Made by a program: the position numbers and the translations under genes. Positions 63,222-64,000 of a DNA stretch of 64,000 nt are shown here, piece by piece. The notes beneath the pieces are model-generated. The model was given only the letters and a program-made list of their open reading frames with translations. It was not told where the DNA came from and made no database searches. The DNA comes from Scandinavium sp002470465 (GTDB taxonomy: Bacteria; Pseudomonadota; Gammaproteobacteria; Enterobacterales; Enterobacteriaceae): positions 1 through 64,000 of the forward strand of contig NZ_JBFLVD010000037.1 in assembly GCF_040750395.1 (NCBI RefSeq), written 5' to 3'. The number at the start of each line of letters is the position of its first letter. The first letter of the stretch is position 1.

Positions 63222-63296
63222 TTGCAGTACAAACTTGAACATATACGTCTTTCCATACGCCACAATGTAGTACAAACAATTTGTGTTGTACTACAA
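63222..63296. promoter_or_regulatory. DgoR-type operators upstream of dgoR
   Basis: TTGTACTACAA at 63286-63296 is a full match to the TTGTA(G/C)TACA(A/T) inverted repeat I recall for E. coli DgoR. ATGTAGTACAA at 63265-63275 is a near match and TTGCAGTACAA at 63222-63232 a weaker one. A GATCACA half-site right of them may be part of a CRP site. Confidence 0.75.
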
Positions 63297-63357
63297 TTTA
63301 GATCACAAAAACGACAATTCAGATCGAGAAAGCGTAACGCGAGGATCGTCAGGCAAT

Positions 63358-63388
63358 AAAAAAGCCCGCGCACAGGGCAACGGGCTTG
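63358..63388 (-). terminator. Terminator of yidA
   Basis: AAGCCCG and CGGGCTT arms with a T-run on the minus strand lie just downstream of the yidA stop. The arms also permit a weak opposite-strand terminator. Confidence 0.8.
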
Positions 63389-63406
63389 AATTGAAAAAGG
63401 GAAGAA

Positions 63407-64000
63407 TCAGTTCAGAACAAACTTCTCGATAGCGTAAGCCACGCCGTCTTCAAGGTTGGATTTAGTGACGAAGTCAGCAACCTCTTTAACCGAAGGGATG
63501 GCATTTTCCATTGCGACACCCATTCCGGCGTATTCAATCATCGCAATATCGTTTTCCTGATCGCCCAGGGTCATCACCTCTTCAGGTTTAATGCCCAGCG
63601 TATCGGCCAGCGATTTCACACCGGTGCCCTTATTGACGCGTTTATCGAGGATTTCGAGGAAGTACGGCGCGCTTTTCAGCACGGTATACTTCTCTTTCAC
63701 TTCCGCCGGAATGCGGGCGATGGCTTTGTCCAGAATGGCCGGTTCGTCGATCATCATCACCTTCAGCAGCTGAATATCGCGCGCCATATTTTCCGCTTCG
63801 CAGAACACCAGCGGAATGGTTGCCACGTAGGATTCATGCACGGTGTAGTAGCTGATGTCGCGGTTAGCGGTGTACAGCGTGTTGCGGTCAAGCGCGTGGA
63901 AGTGAGAACCCACCTCGCGGGAAAGCTGTTCCAGATAGCGGTAATCATCATAACTCAGCGCCGTTTGCGCCACAGTGCTGCCGTCGCTGGCGTTCTGGAC
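63407..64000 (-). CDS. yidA: Sugar phosphatase YidA (5' end outside window)
   Basis: The C-terminal 198 residues of a HAD-type Cof-family phosphatase are present, from a QNASDGSTVAQTALSYDDY region to AIEKFVLN. The frame runs on to the window edge; the first 70 or so residues with the DxDGT nucleophile motif are missing from view. The C-terminal Mg-binding GDQENDIAMIEYAG lies near the end. It dephosphorylates sugar phosphates such as erythrose-4-phosphate in E. coli. Confidence 0.96.
   Translation of the reverse strand, partial: VQNASDGSTVAQTALSYDDYRYLEQLSREVGSHFHALDRNTLYTANRDISYYTVHESYVATIPLVFCEAENMARDIQLLKVMMIDEPAILDKAIARIPAEVKEKYTVLKSAPYFLEILDKRVNKGTGVKSLADTLGIKPEEVMTLGDQENDIAMIEYAGMGVAMENAIPSVKEVADFVTKSNLEDGVAYAIEKFVLN

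Overview
The window is a stretch of enterobacterial chromosome, most likely Enterobacter, Lelliottia or a close relative. Protein after protein matches the E. coli K-12 product by memory, but the LPS-core genes follow the Klebsiella/Enterobacter/Serratia plan (waaE next to coaD, a wabN-like deacetylase, wabG/wabH-like transferases) instead of the E. coli waaGPSBORYZ plan. No rRNA, tRNA, CRISPR array or intact insertion sequence was seen.

Region 1 (1-7,100) is a horizontally acquired island. It is visibly AT-rich up to about 5.65 kb. It holds an orphan 3' gene fragment, an exported LprI-like protein, and a two-gene operon of an OLD-family ATPase/TOPRIM nuclease and a UvrD-like helicase, which is the gene pair of the Gabija anti-phage system. 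A P4-type tyrosine integrase ends the island beside the 3' end of yicC. The other end of the island lies outside the window.

Region 2 (7.1-17 kb) is housekeeping: yicC, rph-pyrE with its attenuator, slmA, dut, coaBC, radC, rpmB-rpmG, mutM, coaD, waaE and waaA. Region 3 (17-33.4 kb) is the LPS core and O-antigen ligation locus with hldD-waaF-waaC, kbl-tdh and two further glycosyltransferases beyond tdh. Region 4 (33.4-41.1 kb) is yibQ-envC-gpmM and yibN-grxC-secB-gpsA-cysE, then trmL. At trmL the gene order jumps, relative to E. coli K-12, to yicN-ilvN-ilvB, which suggests an inversion endpoint.

Region 5 (41.3-47.5 kb) holds the ilvBN operon with its ivbL leader peptide and attenuator, the istR/tisB SOS toxin-antitoxin locus (neither small gene is obvious by ORF length alone), emrD, and a dsdA without dsdC or dsdX. 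Region 6 (47.5-58.3 kb) has an anaerobic sulfatase-maturase, yidG, yidH, sulfatase yidJ, symporter yidK, AraC regulator yidL, yidE, the small heat-shock genes ibpA and ibpB with ROSE-like RNA thermometers, yidQ and yidR. Region 7 (58.3-64 kb) is the D-galactonate operon dgoRKADT with visible DgoR-type operators, and the truncated edge copy of yidA.

The most interesting items are the Gabija-type operon with an unusually long GajA-like subunit, the LprI-like protein beside an orphan gene end, the conserved tisB/istR pairing, the accessory LPS glycosyltransferases, and a glutaredoxin 3 with a CPFC active site. All assignments come from reading the sequence and from memory of the families; no database search was run.
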